Shown piece after piece: positions 7,099 to 15,054 of a stretch of 26,754 nt of DNA. Position 1 is the first letter of the stretch; each line of letters opens with the position of its first letter. The position numbers and the translations under genes are program-made. Location: assembly GCA_964509505.1 (NCBI GenBank), contig CAZDYP010000055.1:1-26754 (forward strand), in the 5' to 3' direction. The stretch comes from CAZDYP01 sp964509505 (GTDB lineage Bacteria; Chloroflexota; Anaerolineae; JACRMK01). The notes under the pieces are model-generated. The model saw only the letters and a program-made list of their open reading frames with translations. It was not told the DNA's origin and did no database searches.

Positions 7099-8283
7099 AT
7101 GTCTCGTTGGCGCACATTGTTTTGGTTAGCGTTAGCTGAATTGCTCGCACTCGGTTTATGGTTCTCGGCGTCCGCCGTCGCGCCGATTCTGACGACGTTA
7201 TGGCAGCTCGATGAAGGCGGACAAGCTGGATTGACGAGCTCCGTGCAACTCGGCTTTGTGATTGGCACGTTGCTATCCGCGCTCACCAATCTCTCTGATG
7301 TTTTTCCTGCGCGCAAAGTGTTCATCGTGTGCGCTGGGTTGGGCGCATTAGCCAATGCGTCCGTCGCGTGGTTTGCTAATGGCTTGTGGATGGCGTTGCT
7401 CTTTCGCTTTTTGACGGGCATGTTTCTCGCAGGCGTTTATCCCACTGCGTTGAAATTGGCGCGCACCTGGTTCCCGCAAGATTTCGGGCTGGCATTAGGT
7501 ATCATCGTCGGCGCGTTGACGATTGGCTCGGCTTCACCGCAATTGTTGCGCGTCATCGGCTTCACGGATTGGCGTGTGCTCATTCTCACTGCGTCGGTTC
7601 TAGCCAGCATAGGCGGTCTCATTGTGTGGTTGTTCGTGCGCGAAGGTCCCAATACGCCTGCGCGGGCTGAGTTCAAGTGGAACTACATCATCGAAGGTTT
7701 TCGCAATCGGGGTGTGCGCTTGGCGATGTTTGGCTATTTCGGGCACATGTGGGAATTGTACGCAATGTGGACGTGGATACCTGCATTCGTGTTGGAAAGT
7801 GTGAGACTGAGCGATGCCACCAATGACACACGCACGCTCGCAGGTTTGAGCGCGTTTGCCATCATCGCCAGCGGCAGCATCGGCTGTGTCATCGCGGGTG
7901 CATGGGCGGATCGCATCGGTCGCCCCGTCGTGACGATGGGCTCGATGCTCGTGAGTGGAGCGTGTTGTGTATTGATGGGTTTCGCCTTCGGCGGCAGCGT
8001 CTGGCTCATTGTGTTGCTGGGTCTCATGTGGGGCGCGACCATTGTCTCTGATTCGGCGCAATTTTCCGCGAGCATCGGCGAACTGTGCGAACCGCGTTAC
8101 ATTGGCACGATGCTGACGATTCAGCAATCCATCGGCTTCCTCATCACCATCGTTTCGATTCGCCTGTTGCCGAGCATTGTCACGCTCGTCTCATGGCGCT
8201 ATGCGTTCATCGCGCTCGCCATTGGGCCGCTATTGGGCATTATGGCGATGGCGCGCTTGCAATACCATCTAAAACGAAAATAA
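7099..8283 (+). CDS. Major facilitator superfamily permease
   Basis: The 394-residue product is hydrophobic throughout and fits the 12-helix MFS plan. Helix 1 is in LFWLALAELLALGLWFSAS. A degenerate loop 2-3 motif is followed by helices around 65-110, and the matching motif in the second half is clear (AWADRIGRP with Asp271 and Arg272). The GFFLAG/GMFLAGVYPTALKLAR stretch in helix 4 to 5 resembles the nitrate/nitrite and cyanate (NarK/CynX-like) branch, but the substrate cannot be assigned. It acts in the cytoplasmic membrane. The start at 7099 has GGGAG 7 bases upstream. It follows adenosine deaminase by 55 bases on the same strand, so a purine or nucleoside substrate is possible, but that is only a guess from context. 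Confidence 0.88.
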   Translation: MSRWRTLFWLALAELLALGLWFSASAVAPILTTLWQLDEGGQAGLTSSVQLGFVIGTLLSALTNLSDVFPARKVFIVCAGLGALANASVAWFANGLWMALLFRFLTGMFLAGVYPTALKLARTWFPQDFGLALGIIVGALTIGSASPQLLRVIGFTDWRVLILTASVLASIGGLIVWLFVREGPNTPARAEFKWNYIIEGFRNRGVRLAMFGYFGHMWELYAMWTWIPAFVLESVRLSDATNDTRTLAGLSAFAIIASGSIGCVIAGAWADRIGRPVVTMGSMLVSGACCVLMGFAFGGSVWLIVLLGLMWGATIVSDSAQFSASIGELCEPRYIGTMLTIQQSIGFLITIVSIRLLPSIVTLVSWRYAFIALAIGPLLGIMAMARLQYHLKRK

Positions 8284-8285
8284 AA

Positions 8286-8361
8286 AACACAGAAGCGCAA
8301 AGCACACAGCACACAGATTTCTTTCTTCTTTCTTCTCTGTCAGCTCTGTGCCTCTGTGGTG
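8286..8361. repeat. Inverted repeat, acacag/ctgtg family (copy 1 of 4)
   Basis: The left side aacacagaagcgcaaagcac faces the right side ctctgtgcctctgtggtg. It fills the gap between the MFS gene and maf. Related copies in the cacaaag/ctttgtg form are at 16006-16079, 19042-19137 and 21874-21963. Confidence 0.7.
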
Positions 8362-8373
8362 AAACCACCTTAC

Positions 8374-9099
8374 ATGAATCTTATCCTTGCTTCATCCTCT
8401 CCCCGTCGTCGTGAAATCATCGCGCATCTTAGTCTGTCATTTGTGATTCAAGCAGCTGACGTTGACGAGACGCCACGCCATGGCGAATCGCCGGTGGCAA
8501 TGGTGTTGCGCCTTAGTCGTGAGAAAGCACGCACCATTGCGCGCATTGCGCCCGTAAACTCTATCATCCTCGCCGCCGATACGACGGTGGTGTTAGATGG
8601 CGAGAGCATCGGCAAACCACGCGACGCTTCTGAGGCAGATGCGATCTTGCGGCGCTTGCGTGGCAGACCGCATCAGGTGTTTACAGGTATAGCGCTGGCG
8701 AAGTGCAGGGCGCCAAGAGATTCAAGCCCACTCCAGCATCCTGAGCTGGTCAAAGATGCTCTTCGACCAGTTCAGGATGCTGGATTCAGTTATAAGCTGA
8801 ATCACGTTTGGGTGAAAGACGAAAATACATATTGGTCAAGTTTGTGTGAAACGCGCGTCCATATACGCGATTACTCAGACGACGAAATCGCGCGGTGGAT
8901 TGCGACGGGCAGGCTCTACGATAAAGCGGGCGCGTATGCGATTCAAGACCCCGACTTTAACCCCGTTGCGCGCATCGAAGGGTGCTATCTCAATGTGATG
9001 GGGTTGCCGCTGTGTGAGGTGATTCGCGGGCTCAACGCACTTGGAGTGATGATAGAAGCGCAAGAACCGATACCGCATGATTGGAGTAATGAGTCGTGA
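8374..9099 (+). CDS. maf: Maf-family nucleotide pyrophosphatase with an internal repeat-derived insertion
   Basis: Maf proteins hydrolyse nucleoside triphosphates (dTTP, UTP or modified pyrimidines) to monophosphates in the cytosol. Seen here: the N-terminal ASSSPRRRE (6-14), the acidic AADTTV with Asp69, HQVFTG (100-105) and the C-terminal DKAGAYAIQ (183-191). The protein has 241 residues against about 190-200 for the family. The excess lies at about 111-155, between TGIALAK and the conserved CETRVHIRDYS, exactly where a 19-base-arm palindrome (8733-8783) sits; the encoded QHPELVKDALRPVQDAG is typical of such elements. The frame is kept, so the protein may still fold with an enlarged loop. 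I chose the ATG at 8374 because it gives the family start MNLILASSSP; an earlier in-frame codon at 8356 would add six residues. No good ribosome site is visible. Confidence 0.88.
   Translation: MNLILASSSPRRREIIAHLSLSFVIQAADVDETPRHGESPVAMVLRLSREKARTIARIAPVNSIILAADTTVVLDGESIGKPRDASEADAILRRLRGRPHQVFTGIALAKCRAPRDSSPLQHPELVKDALRPVQDAGFSYKLNHVWVKDENTYWSSLCETRVHIRDYSDDEIARWIATGRLYDKAGAYAIQDPDFNPVARIEGCYLNVMGLPLCEVIRGLNALGVMIEAQEPIPHDWSNES
8733..8783. repeat. Palindromic element inserted in frame in maf
   Basis: Arms at 8733-8751 (starts ccagcatcctgagctggtc) and 8765-8783 pair over 19 bases with a single G-T difference, around a 13-base loop. The catcctga...tcgaa words relate it to the elements at 20804-20822, 21325-21376 and 25291-25323. 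Confidence 0.85.
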
Positions 9100-9110
9100 G
9101 TCATCAGTAA

Positions 9111-9288
9111 TTGGTAATTGGTAATTGATGCCCTCCCAATTACCAACTCACGTTACGCAGAAGCGTCATTGCGAGCGATTTTTGCGAAGCAATCTCCACG
9201 CCGAAAAGGGGAGATTGCTTCGTTTCACTCGCAATGACTGCGTAAGGTGAGTTACCAATTACTAATTACGAATGACGAATTACCAATA
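9111..9288. repeat. Composite nested inverted repeat (gtcattgcgag core, aattggtaatt flanks)
   Basis: The core (about 9166-9238) is the inverted element gtcattgcgagcg ... cgcaatgac with inner arms gcaatctcc / ggagattgc. It is enclosed by a second pair, actcacgttacgcag / ctgcgtaaggtgagt, and then by aattggtaatt/ccaattac words on both sides. The whole gap between maf and the chromate-transporter gene is this element; there is no other gene. The last 9 bases overlap the 3' end of the transporter gene and supply its TGG TAA ending. Confidence 0.85.
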
Positions 9289-9789
9289 CAGCGCCAACCC
9301 CACCATACCTGCCAATACCAAAATCAAATTGACTGGCGCCTTGCGCGAGATGGCGAGTGTGGCGCTGACGACGACGATGAAAAGCGTGCCAAGATCAAAG
9401 CCATTGGCGTGCAGCAGTTCAGCTAGGATGATGATGCTCACGCCGACGATGACGAGCACAACCCCATCCAGCAGACCATGTGTAGCGGGGCGATGGGCGA
9501 CGCGCGCGTGACCGTGTTGCACTAACAGTACGAACATCGGCGGGATGAGCATCGCAATGCACGCCAGCACCGCACCGCCCACGCCTGCTGTCAGATAGCC
9601 GAGACTCACGACCCACAGTCCATTGGGGCCAGGACTCAGTTGCCCCACCGCCAACGCTTCGGTGAAATCTTTTTCCGTCGCCCACCCCTGTGCGATCAAA
9701 TCCGCATGCAAGCTGGGCAACGGTCCGAAGCCTCCCGTCGAAAATAGATACGACTTCAGCATGTACCAAAAGTAAAGCAGCCAATCCAT
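9280..9789 (-). CDS. chrA: Half-size ChrA chromate transporter, second subunit
   Basis: The 169-residue membrane protein has the CHR-family signature FSTGGFGPLPSLHADLI (16-32) and GQLSPGPNG (49-57), followed by hydrophobic segments to about six helices. Full-length ChrA carries two such halves; here each half is a separate gene, as in the short-chain CHR pairs of other bacteria, and this one follows the partner (9852-10445) by 62 bases on the same strand. The pair would export chromate, or a related anion, across the cytoplasmic membrane. The open frame continues upstream to 9930, but the start at 9789 has AGGAG upstream and begins right at the first helix. The stop lies within a repeat. Confidence 0.85.
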   Translation of the reverse strand: MDWLLYFWYMLKSYLFSTGGFGPLPSLHADLIAQGWATEKDFTEALAVGQLSPGPNGLWVVSLGYLTAGVGGAVLACIAMLIPPMFVLLVQHGHARVAHRPATHGLLDGVVLVIVGVSIIILAELLHANGFDLGTLFIVVVSATLAISRKAPVNLILVLAGMVGLALYW

Positions 9790-9851
9790 GTCATGCTCCT
9801 GATGATCGTTCCAGTTCCAGTTCCGTGTTCCTTTGAACTTGTAACTGGCGC

Positions 9852-10445
9852 TCAACGTCTGTGTGAATACAACCATGCGCCACACACACCGCCCAACACA
9901 TACAACACGATGACGGGCGGCTTGAGCCATAGATACAATAAGCCGCCGCCGCTTACAATCGCTAACACGACCGATAGACTCAGTCGCCCGTGGTTACGAT
10001 TGGTCACGAGGATGTGATGCACGTTGCGCCAGGTCGTGGCGAGGCTGATGCCAAAGATAGCGGCGAAGATGGCGCGCAACGAGGCTTGCACGGGCGGCCA
10101 CTCACGCACACTGGCGAAGATGGCTGTCATGCCCACCGTGATGAGCGCGCTCGGCAACACGAGTCCTGCCAACGACAACCACATCCCCAACCAGCCGCCG
10201 AGCCGTTTGCCAATCGTGATGGTGATAGCGATGATGGTGAGCCCGGGTGTGATTTGACACATCGCCAAAATGCGCGCGTAATCTTCGGCGGTGAGCCATT
10301 GTCGTTTGTGGATGAAATGTTCTTGGATGAGATACTGCACGACCGCGCCGCCGCCAAACGACGTGGCGCCGATGTGTAGCCAAGTCAAAAACAATGCGCT
10401 CAAGGTTGGGCGCGTCGTATGGATGGCAAGGGGTTGAGTTAGCAT
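9852..10445 (-). CDS. chrA: Half-size ChrA chromate transporter, first subunit
   Basis: The 197-residue membrane protein shows the CHR-family N-terminal pattern: LHIGATSFGGGAVVQYLIQE (23-42), RQWLTAEDYARIL (48-60) and CQITPGL (63-69). The common PGP of the family is PGL here. About five to six hydrophobic helices follow. It precedes and probably works with the second half-subunit at 9280. The start at 10445 has no clear ribosome site; the upstream 10446-10548 gap holds only degenerate repeat sequence (gagacctgtcgggt at about 10510-10523). Substrate specificity (chromate versus sulfate-like anions) is inferred from the family. Confidence 0.85.
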   Translation of the reverse strand: MLTQPLAIHTTRPTLSALFLTWLHIGATSFGGGAVVQYLIQEHFIHKRQWLTAEDYARILAMCQITPGLTIIAITITIGKRLGGWLGMWLSLAGLVLPSALITVGMTAIFASVREWPPVQASLRAIFAAIFGISLATTWRNVHHILVTNRNHGRLSLSVVLAIVSGGGLLYLWLKPPVIVLYVLGGVCGAWLYSHRR

Positions 10446-10548
10446 AATGAGGAAAAGAAGTATTCAGTGCGCCGTGCGCAGTAAATAGGCTCAGTAGATC
10501 CAGAATCGTGAGACCTGTCGGGTTTCGCTACGGAAAAAGGCTGTGCAG

Positions 10549-11583
10549 TTAGCGCGCATCCTGTTGCAGCAGCGCCCCATGTAATGCCAATAGCATCATG
10601 CCCAACACGCCCGCGAAAATCAGCACTTGTCCCACGCCCGTATAGACATCGCCAATCGCCAAACGCGCAATTGTCGTGAGCGGCGAAACGCCGAATAGAA
10701 AACCTGCCGCCATGCCGCCCGTCAACAACAGCGCGTAAACGAATTGCGCTTGCTCGCGGTTCTTGAACAAAATCGCCACAAACGCCGCCGCTGCGCCAAA
10801 CATGCCCGCCAACAATCCTCCCATTGCGAGCAGTAGCGGGATATTATGTAATTCGGTGCGATTCAAAATCAACAAGCTCAACCACAACGCGCCTTGCAGC
10901 AGGGCGATGAACACAGCCGCTAAAATTTTCGCGCCCACAATCGCGCGCCACGACACGGGCGCGGATAAGAGCGTTTCCATCGTCTTGAGTTCAAACTCTT
11001 CGGTCAACGAATCCGCCACCAGATTGCCCGCGACGAACGCGGGAAAAAACAGCAACACCGGCAAAATCACCGAATACAAAAACTCGAACGTCGTCGGCGG
11101 CGCGCCCTGTAGCTCGGTATAACGCACCGTCAGACCGTTTTGCGCGCGCAACGCATTTTCGTATTGTTTGAGCGGTTCTTGCAAGATCAATTGAATCATG
11201 GCCGCGCGCGCTTCGGCGCGCGGCACATATAGACGCAGCTGCATGATGCTGTTTTCCGCGCGCGGCGCGAGAATCAGCGCATCAATTTTATTTTCCTGAT
11301 AGCCGCGCTGTGCGTCCTCCAAATTTTCAAACGCCACGACGCGCAACCCGCGCGCTTCTAGCAAGGGCGTCAACGCCGCGCTCGCTTCACCCGTCACGCC
11401 CACACGCAAATTTACGCGCACGCTCGTCGTGACCGAGTCGGGGTCGTACAGTGAAAGCAGACTCAGCAGCAATGCGGAGGAAAACGACGCGATAAACAAT
11501 TGAATTGCAAACGCAATCAAAATCGTGCGCTCGCGCGCGACGACGGCTATCTCGCGTTTCACCAATGCCCAAAATGGGTTCAT
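10549..11583 (-). CDS. ABC-2 type transporter permease subunit
   Basis: The 344-residue product has the NatB/ABC-2 layout: a cytoplasmic N-terminus (VKREIAVVARERT), a first helix (about 22-46), a soluble extracytoplasmic domain (about 55-165) and five to six helices (about 180-340). In the membrane-proximal region EEFELKTMETLLSAPVSW is the typical coupling segment of this family. Its ATG overlaps the stop of the upstream permease gene by four bases (ATGA at 11583-11580), so the two are translationally coupled and likely form a heterodimer driven by the ATPase encoded divergently at 13225. The exported substrate cannot be predicted; Na+ or small-molecule efflux is the usual guess for NatAB-like systems. 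Confidence 0.88.
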   Translation of the reverse strand: MNPFWALVKREIAVVARERTILIAFAIQLFIASFSSALLLSLLSLYDPDSVTTSVRVNLRVGVTGEASAALTPLLEARGLRVVAFENLEDAQRGYQENKIDALILAPRAENSIMQLRLYVPRAEARAAMIQLILQEPLKQYENALRAQNGLTVRYTELQGAPPTTFEFLYSVILPVLLFFPAFVAGNLVADSLTEEFELKTMETLLSAPVSWRAIVGAKILAAVFIALLQGALWLSLLILNRTELHNIPLLLAMGGLLAGMFGAAAAFVAILFKNREQAQFVYALLLTGGMAAGFLFGVSPLTTIARLAIGDVYTGVGQVLIFAGVLGMMLLALHGALLQQDAR

Positions 11584-13163
11584 TGGACGCCTCCCAAAAT
11601 GGCGACATTATACAGCGTATGCAAAATGATTCCGCCCGCCAGCGCCCACCCATAATGCGGCCGCCAGCGCGCATACACCAGCGTCACCAAAGCCGTAAAC
11701 ACAAAATGCGCGGCGAGCGGCGCGAGCAAGAAACCGGTATTGAATAGCGCCGTCGCCAGAAACGCTTGCGAAACGATGGCAACCGAAACCAGCGTCAATA
11801 ATTTTTCGCCGACCAAAAACCCAAGCGCAGACAAGAACGCCAGCCACACGATGCGCCGCCATCCCCGCGCCTCGCCGCGTTCGATGAGGACCGCAATGCC
11901 CGCTGTCTTCACCACTTCTTCGATGGCCGCCGAGGTCAATAGCGCCGCGCCAATCATGGCGCGCAACGGCAGATTCGTCGCCATTGCCAATAGAATCAAC
12001 TGCGCGAGATACACCGCTGGAATCGCACCGAAACTCAAAAGAAAAATCGAGAGCGCGGGACGACGGCGCTCCATAATCCAATAGAGCGCGTCCGCCATTT
12101 TGCGCGTCAGTGAGTGAGAGGTAATCAAAAATTCTTCGTGCAACAACCGCGACGCGACATACAGGGTGACCGCAAAAACCAAAACCATCGGCGCGGTGGG
12201 GAAAAGATATGTTTGTAAACTGATGGCTTCGCCGCGATACATTTTCACTGCCAGCGTCAACGGCGACATGTACGCCAAGTCGCTCAAGTCCGTAAACATG
12301 GCGGGAAACACCAAATACACGGCTGTCACGGTCGTGACCAACATAGCGATAAAGGTCGTGTCTTGGAACGTGCGATAAAACAGCGGCACCATCAAGTAAA
12401 TGGCAAAAATAAACAATGCGGTCGGGGCGAAAATTGCCAGCGCCAAAGCGACAGGCGCGCGCGTCAAGAGCGCCAAGCCCACCGTCGCCACCAGCGCAAA
12501 CACGAGATAGGGCAGCATTTTGCCTAGCACGATTTGAAAGGGCGTAATCGGCGCCGACAATAACAGCGTCAACCGCCGATTGATTTTCTCGTCCATGAAA
12601 CTGCTGACAAAGAAAATGCTGATAAACGTCAAGGGCAAGATGTACAAAAACGCAACAAGCACTTGGCCAAACGGCGTCGGCGGCGTTTGCAAAGAGGGGA
12701 TGAACGGTTCGGGGGGGGTGTCGTTGGCGGCGTCAAGGTAATGGACTTGGACGCGCAGCGGAAACGCGCGCGTAATTTCTTGTGTCGCCGCCAGTTCGAT
12801 GATTTGCTGTTTTGCCAGATAGCGTTTGAGCGCGCCGACCGCGTATTGAGATTTATTGTCCGCGCGCGTTCGCACCGCGCCGCCGTCCACCACCACATCT
12901 ACCGCGCGTGATTCGAGCAGCGCGGGCGCAGACGCCGCATCCACCGACTGGACGACGAAGCGGCTGTCGCGAATGTCTGCCGCATCGCTCATAACGCCCA
13001 CGCGATACAAGCCATAACCCAGTGTCATGGTGTCGCGCGAAGCAAACGCTAACGCGCCCACCATGCCGAGCAAAAGCAAAAACGCTAACGGCGAAACGCC
13101 GCCATGAAAGCGTTGGCGCAAGCGCGACACTTCGCGCCACGCGATCGTCCACACTTGTTTCAT
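11580..13163 (-). CDS. ABC-2 permease fused to a PrsW-like intramembrane protease domain
   Basis: The 527-residue product begins as an ABC-2 permease: first helix about 25-42, extracytoplasmic domain about 50-165, and helices about 168-355 with the coupling segment DEKINRRLTLLLSAPITPF. From about 385 a second membrane domain follows with Glu415-Glu416-x-x-Lys419 (AAIEEVVK), Phe449-xxx-Glu453 (GFLVGE), His486 (AAHFVF) and His515-xxx-Asn519 (LHTLYN). These match the EExxK, FxxxE and H motifs of the PrsW family of membrane metalloproteases, which are related to CPBP (CAAX-protease-like) proteins. An ABC exporter thus appears joined to a site-1-type or bacteriocin-maturation-type protease, which could process the exported peptide or an anti-sigma factor. 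GAGAGG lies about 9 bases before the ATG at 13163. Confidence 0.85.
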   Translation of the reverse strand: MKQVWTIAWREVSRLRQRFHGGVSPLAFLLLLGMVGALAFASRDTMTLGYGLYRVGVMSDAADIRDSRFVVQSVDAASAPALLESRAVDVVVDGGAVRTRADNKSQYAVGALKRYLAKQQIIELAATQEITRAFPLRVQVHYLDAANDTPPEPFIPSLQTPPTPFGQVLVAFLYILPLTFISIFFVSSFMDEKINRRLTLLLSAPITPFQIVLGKMLPYLVFALVATVGLALLTRAPVALALAIFAPTALFIFAIYLMVPLFYRTFQDTTFIAMLVTTVTAVYLVFPAMFTDLSDLAYMSPLTLAVKMYRGEAISLQTYLFPTAPMVLVFAVTLYVASRLLHEEFLITSHSLTRKMADALYWIMERRRPALSIFLLSFGAIPAVYLAQLILLAMATNLPLRAMIGAALLTSAAIEEVVKTAGIAVLIERGEARGWRRIVWLAFLSALGFLVGEKLLTLVSVAIVSQAFLATALFNTGFLLAPLAAHFVFTALVTLVYARWRPHYGWALAGGIILHTLYNVAILGGVQ

Positions 13164-13224
13164 TGCAAAATCCTCTCAAATTACTGATTTTACGGATTTG
13201 AGTTAAACTGTGTCCATCGGCTCT
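13164..13224. promoter_or_regulatory. Divergent promoter region of the ABC transporter with a possible operator
   Basis: The 61 bases between the oppositely directed permease and ATPase genes must hold both promoters. A 7-base inverted repeat, ctcaaat (13175-13181) and atttgag (13196-13202), is centred here and could bind a regulator. A TTACTG / TTAAAC pair 16 bases apart (13181-13186, 13203-13208) is a weak promoter candidate for the ATPase gene and would leave it nearly leaderless. Confidence 0.35.
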
Positions 13225-14097
13225 ATGATTCACCTCACCCATGTCACCAAACGCTATCACGATTTTCTCGCGGTGGACGATTTGAATTTTCAGGTCGCAC
13301 CAGGCGAAATCGTCGGCATTATCGGGCACAATGGCGCCGGCAAAAGCACGACGCTCAAGATGATTGCAGGCTTGATCAAGCCCACACACGGCACGGTCTA
13401 TCTGGATGGGCGCGATATTCAAAAACACGGCAGCGCGTTGAAACGCCAAATCGGTTACTTGCCCGAAGAAAGTCCGCTGTACGAAAACATGAGCGCGCGG
13501 CAATATCTGTTGTTTTTTTCGGAATTGTACGCCATGCCCCGCGCCGCCGCGCGCACGCGCATTGACGAATTGTTGACCTCGCTCCAGCTCCAAGACCCCG
13601 ACCAATTGATTGGCGAATATTCCAAAGGCATGAAGCGCAAGGTGGCGATTGCGCGCGCGCTACTGCACGACCCTGCGCTGTTGATTTTGGATGAACCCAA
13701 TTCGGGGCTCGACCCGCTCACGTCGTTTTTCATCATCCATTATCTCACCTCGCTCAAACATTCCGCCAAAACGATTTTGCTCAGCGCGCACAATTTGTTT
13801 CACGTCGAATCGGTGTGTGACCGCGTGGCGATTATCAAGAATGGCAAACTGCTTGTGTTCGACACGATGGAAGCGCTGCGCGCGAGTTTGGGCAAACGCG
13901 AGTATCAAATCATTTTTCGCGCCGACGAACCGCTCGACTATGCGCGCCGCGACGGCAATTACGTATATCACACCCACGAGCTGGACGCCATCGCCACACT
14001 GCTCGAAACCATTTCCGCGCGCAAATGGACCCTCATTAATCTCTCGGTCCAAGAATCCGCGCTCGAAGAAATCTACGTCAAACTCATGACGAGGTAA
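13225..14097 (+). CDS. ABC transporter ATP-binding protein (NatA-like)
   Basis: The 290-residue cytosolic ATPase has Walker A GHNGAGKST (34-42), a Q-loop region reading IGYLPEESPLY, the signature YSKGMKRKVAIARAL, Walker B LLILDEPNSGLDP and the H-loop LSAHNL. The variant signature (SKGM in place of SGGQ) is common in NatA-type ATPases that power ABC-2 permeases. It probably energises the two permeases encoded divergently at 10549-13163. The last 80 residues are the C-terminal regulatory tail usual in this subfamily. The start is uncertain: a GTG at 13210 would add five residues, but neither has a ribosome site; MIHLTHVTKRY is the usual family start. Confidence 0.92.
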   Translation: MIHLTHVTKRYHDFLAVDDLNFQVAPGEIVGIIGHNGAGKSTTLKMIAGLIKPTHGTVYLDGRDIQKHGSALKRQIGYLPEESPLYENMSARQYLLFFSELYAMPRAAARTRIDELLTSLQLQDPDQLIGEYSKGMKRKVAIARALLHDPALLILDEPNSGLDPLTSFFIIHYLTSLKHSAKTILLSAHNLFHVESVCDRVAIIKNGKLLVFDTMEALRASLGKREYQIIFRADEPLDYARRDGNYVYHTHELDAIATLLETISARKWTLINLSVQESALEEIYVKLMTR

Positions 14098-14174
14098 AAC
14101 TGAGCTTGGGCGTACAGTCCACAACGAGAAGACTAACAAATTAGGTGACTCTCCTAGGAGTTATGCGGTTGGAA

Positions 14175-14246
14175 CCATTCCACCGCGCAGAAGCGAAACG
14201 CACGAAGAAAAACGAAAGGTTCCTTCGCATCTGCGCGGTGGAATGG
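14175..14246. repeat. Inverted repeat with perfect 16-base arms between two converging genes
   Basis: Arms ccattccaccgcgcag (14175-14190) and ctgcgcggtggaatgg (14231-14246) around 40 bases that contain a smaller cgaag/cttcg pairing. It separates the ATPase gene (plus) from the nuclease half (minus) and might end transcription from both sides, but no T-run follows. A 10-base palindrome ctcctaggag lies just left of it (14152-14161). Confidence 0.75.
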
Positions 14247-14267
14247 CGCAAGGTCTATCTCAGCTGT

Positions 14268-14813
14268 TCACCGTTCGCCGCCGCTGCTCGCCGTCAAGCG
14301 TTCTCCACACACCGCTTGAAAACCGCAGCGCGCACAACGCCCCGCGCGCTGATGGCTGCGATGCACGGCGCGCGCGCGCACAGCACGCTGCATGTCGCTC
14401 AAGAGCTGCAGCAATGCCGCGCGCAATGTCTTCGTAAACTCCACACGAAAGGTTTTGTCCCGATAGTGAATCAAGCCATAAGGCGCGGGGGCTGACAACA
14501 CTTCTTCGACGAGCAAGCAGTACGCCGCAAGCTGCATCACGTGCGAGAGATACGGCGCAGCGGGTGCGTGGCGTGTCTTCACCTCGACGGGAATGAGGTT
14601 GCGCCCCTCGCGCACCAGATAATCGGGTTTGCCGACGAGTTGATAGGTGTTGGAGAACAACGGCTTTTCGTTGCGCTGCCACGCGCCCGTGTCCGCATAC
14701 ACGACCTCGCCGATGGGCAAGCCCGTTGCCTCGCGTCCGCGTCGTGCTTGTAACCAGAGGACGATGGCGGCGAGCAAGAGAAAGAAAAAAAGAAGAAAGA
14801 GGAGTTGGCTCAT
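14268..14813 (-). CDS. Membrane-anchored Cas4-like nuclease, catalytic half (PD-(D/E)XK)
   Basis: The 181-residue product begins with one membrane helix (2-21, SQLLFLLFFFLLLAAIVLWL), then carries the core of a Cas4/Dna2-type RecB nuclease: Asp64 (GKPDYLV), Glu77-x-Lys79 (PVEVKTR), the Gln94-xxx-Tyr98 motif (HVMQLAAY) and the C-terminal cysteines 160, 163 and 169 (RCARCGFQAVC). Cas4 normally has a fourth iron-sulfur cysteine near its N-terminus; this protein lacks it, but the next gene upstream on the same strand (15055-15309) encodes that very segment. The two therefore look like halves of one nuclease. An alternative start at 14834 would add seven residues; neither start has a ribosome site, and the sequence just upstream (14814-14875) is made of repeated atggc words. 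No CRISPR array or other cas gene is nearby. Confidence 0.85.
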   Translation of the reverse strand: MSQLLFLLFFFLLLAAIVLWLQARRGREATGLPIGEVVYADTGAWQRNEKPLFSNTYQLVGKPDYLVREGRNLIPVEVKTRHAPAAPYLSHVMQLAAYCLLVEEVLSAPAPYGLIHYRDKTFRVEFTKTLRAALLQLLSDMQRAVRARAVHRSHQRAGRCARCGFQAVCGERLTASSGGER

Positions 14814-14924
14814 GGCAAATGGCAGATAGCGCATGGCTTACGGCGAATGGCAGATGGCGTATGGCGAGTGGATTCGACGACGGAACACAACGCGAAAACG
14901 GATAAACGGAACGCAATGGATGAT

Positions 14925-15004
14925 GGATAGCTTCGACAACGGAAACTACACGGATAAACGGATACAAACGGATGGGTGCACCTCATCCGTTGTCGAAACT
15001 ATCC
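14925..15004. repeat. Inverted repeat between the two nuclease halves
   Basis: Arms 14925-14943 (ggatagcttcgacaacgga) and 14986-15004 pair over 19 bases with one G-T difference. The loop holds repeated cggataaacggat words. The remainder of 14814-15054 has no gene: it consists of this element and the atggc-word stretch, suggesting that repeats have expanded between two once closer genes. Confidence 0.8.
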
Positions 15005-15054
15005 GCTCATCGCCAATTGTATCGCCTCCTCCAGCACCAGACCGCGCCTATGAT

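Noticed and set aside
14260..14967. Long minus-strand open frame of 235 codons over the nuclease half
   Set aside because: It is in a different frame from the clear PD-(D/E)XK gene, has an Arg-rich composition typical of an alternate frame, and crosses the repeat-filled gap.
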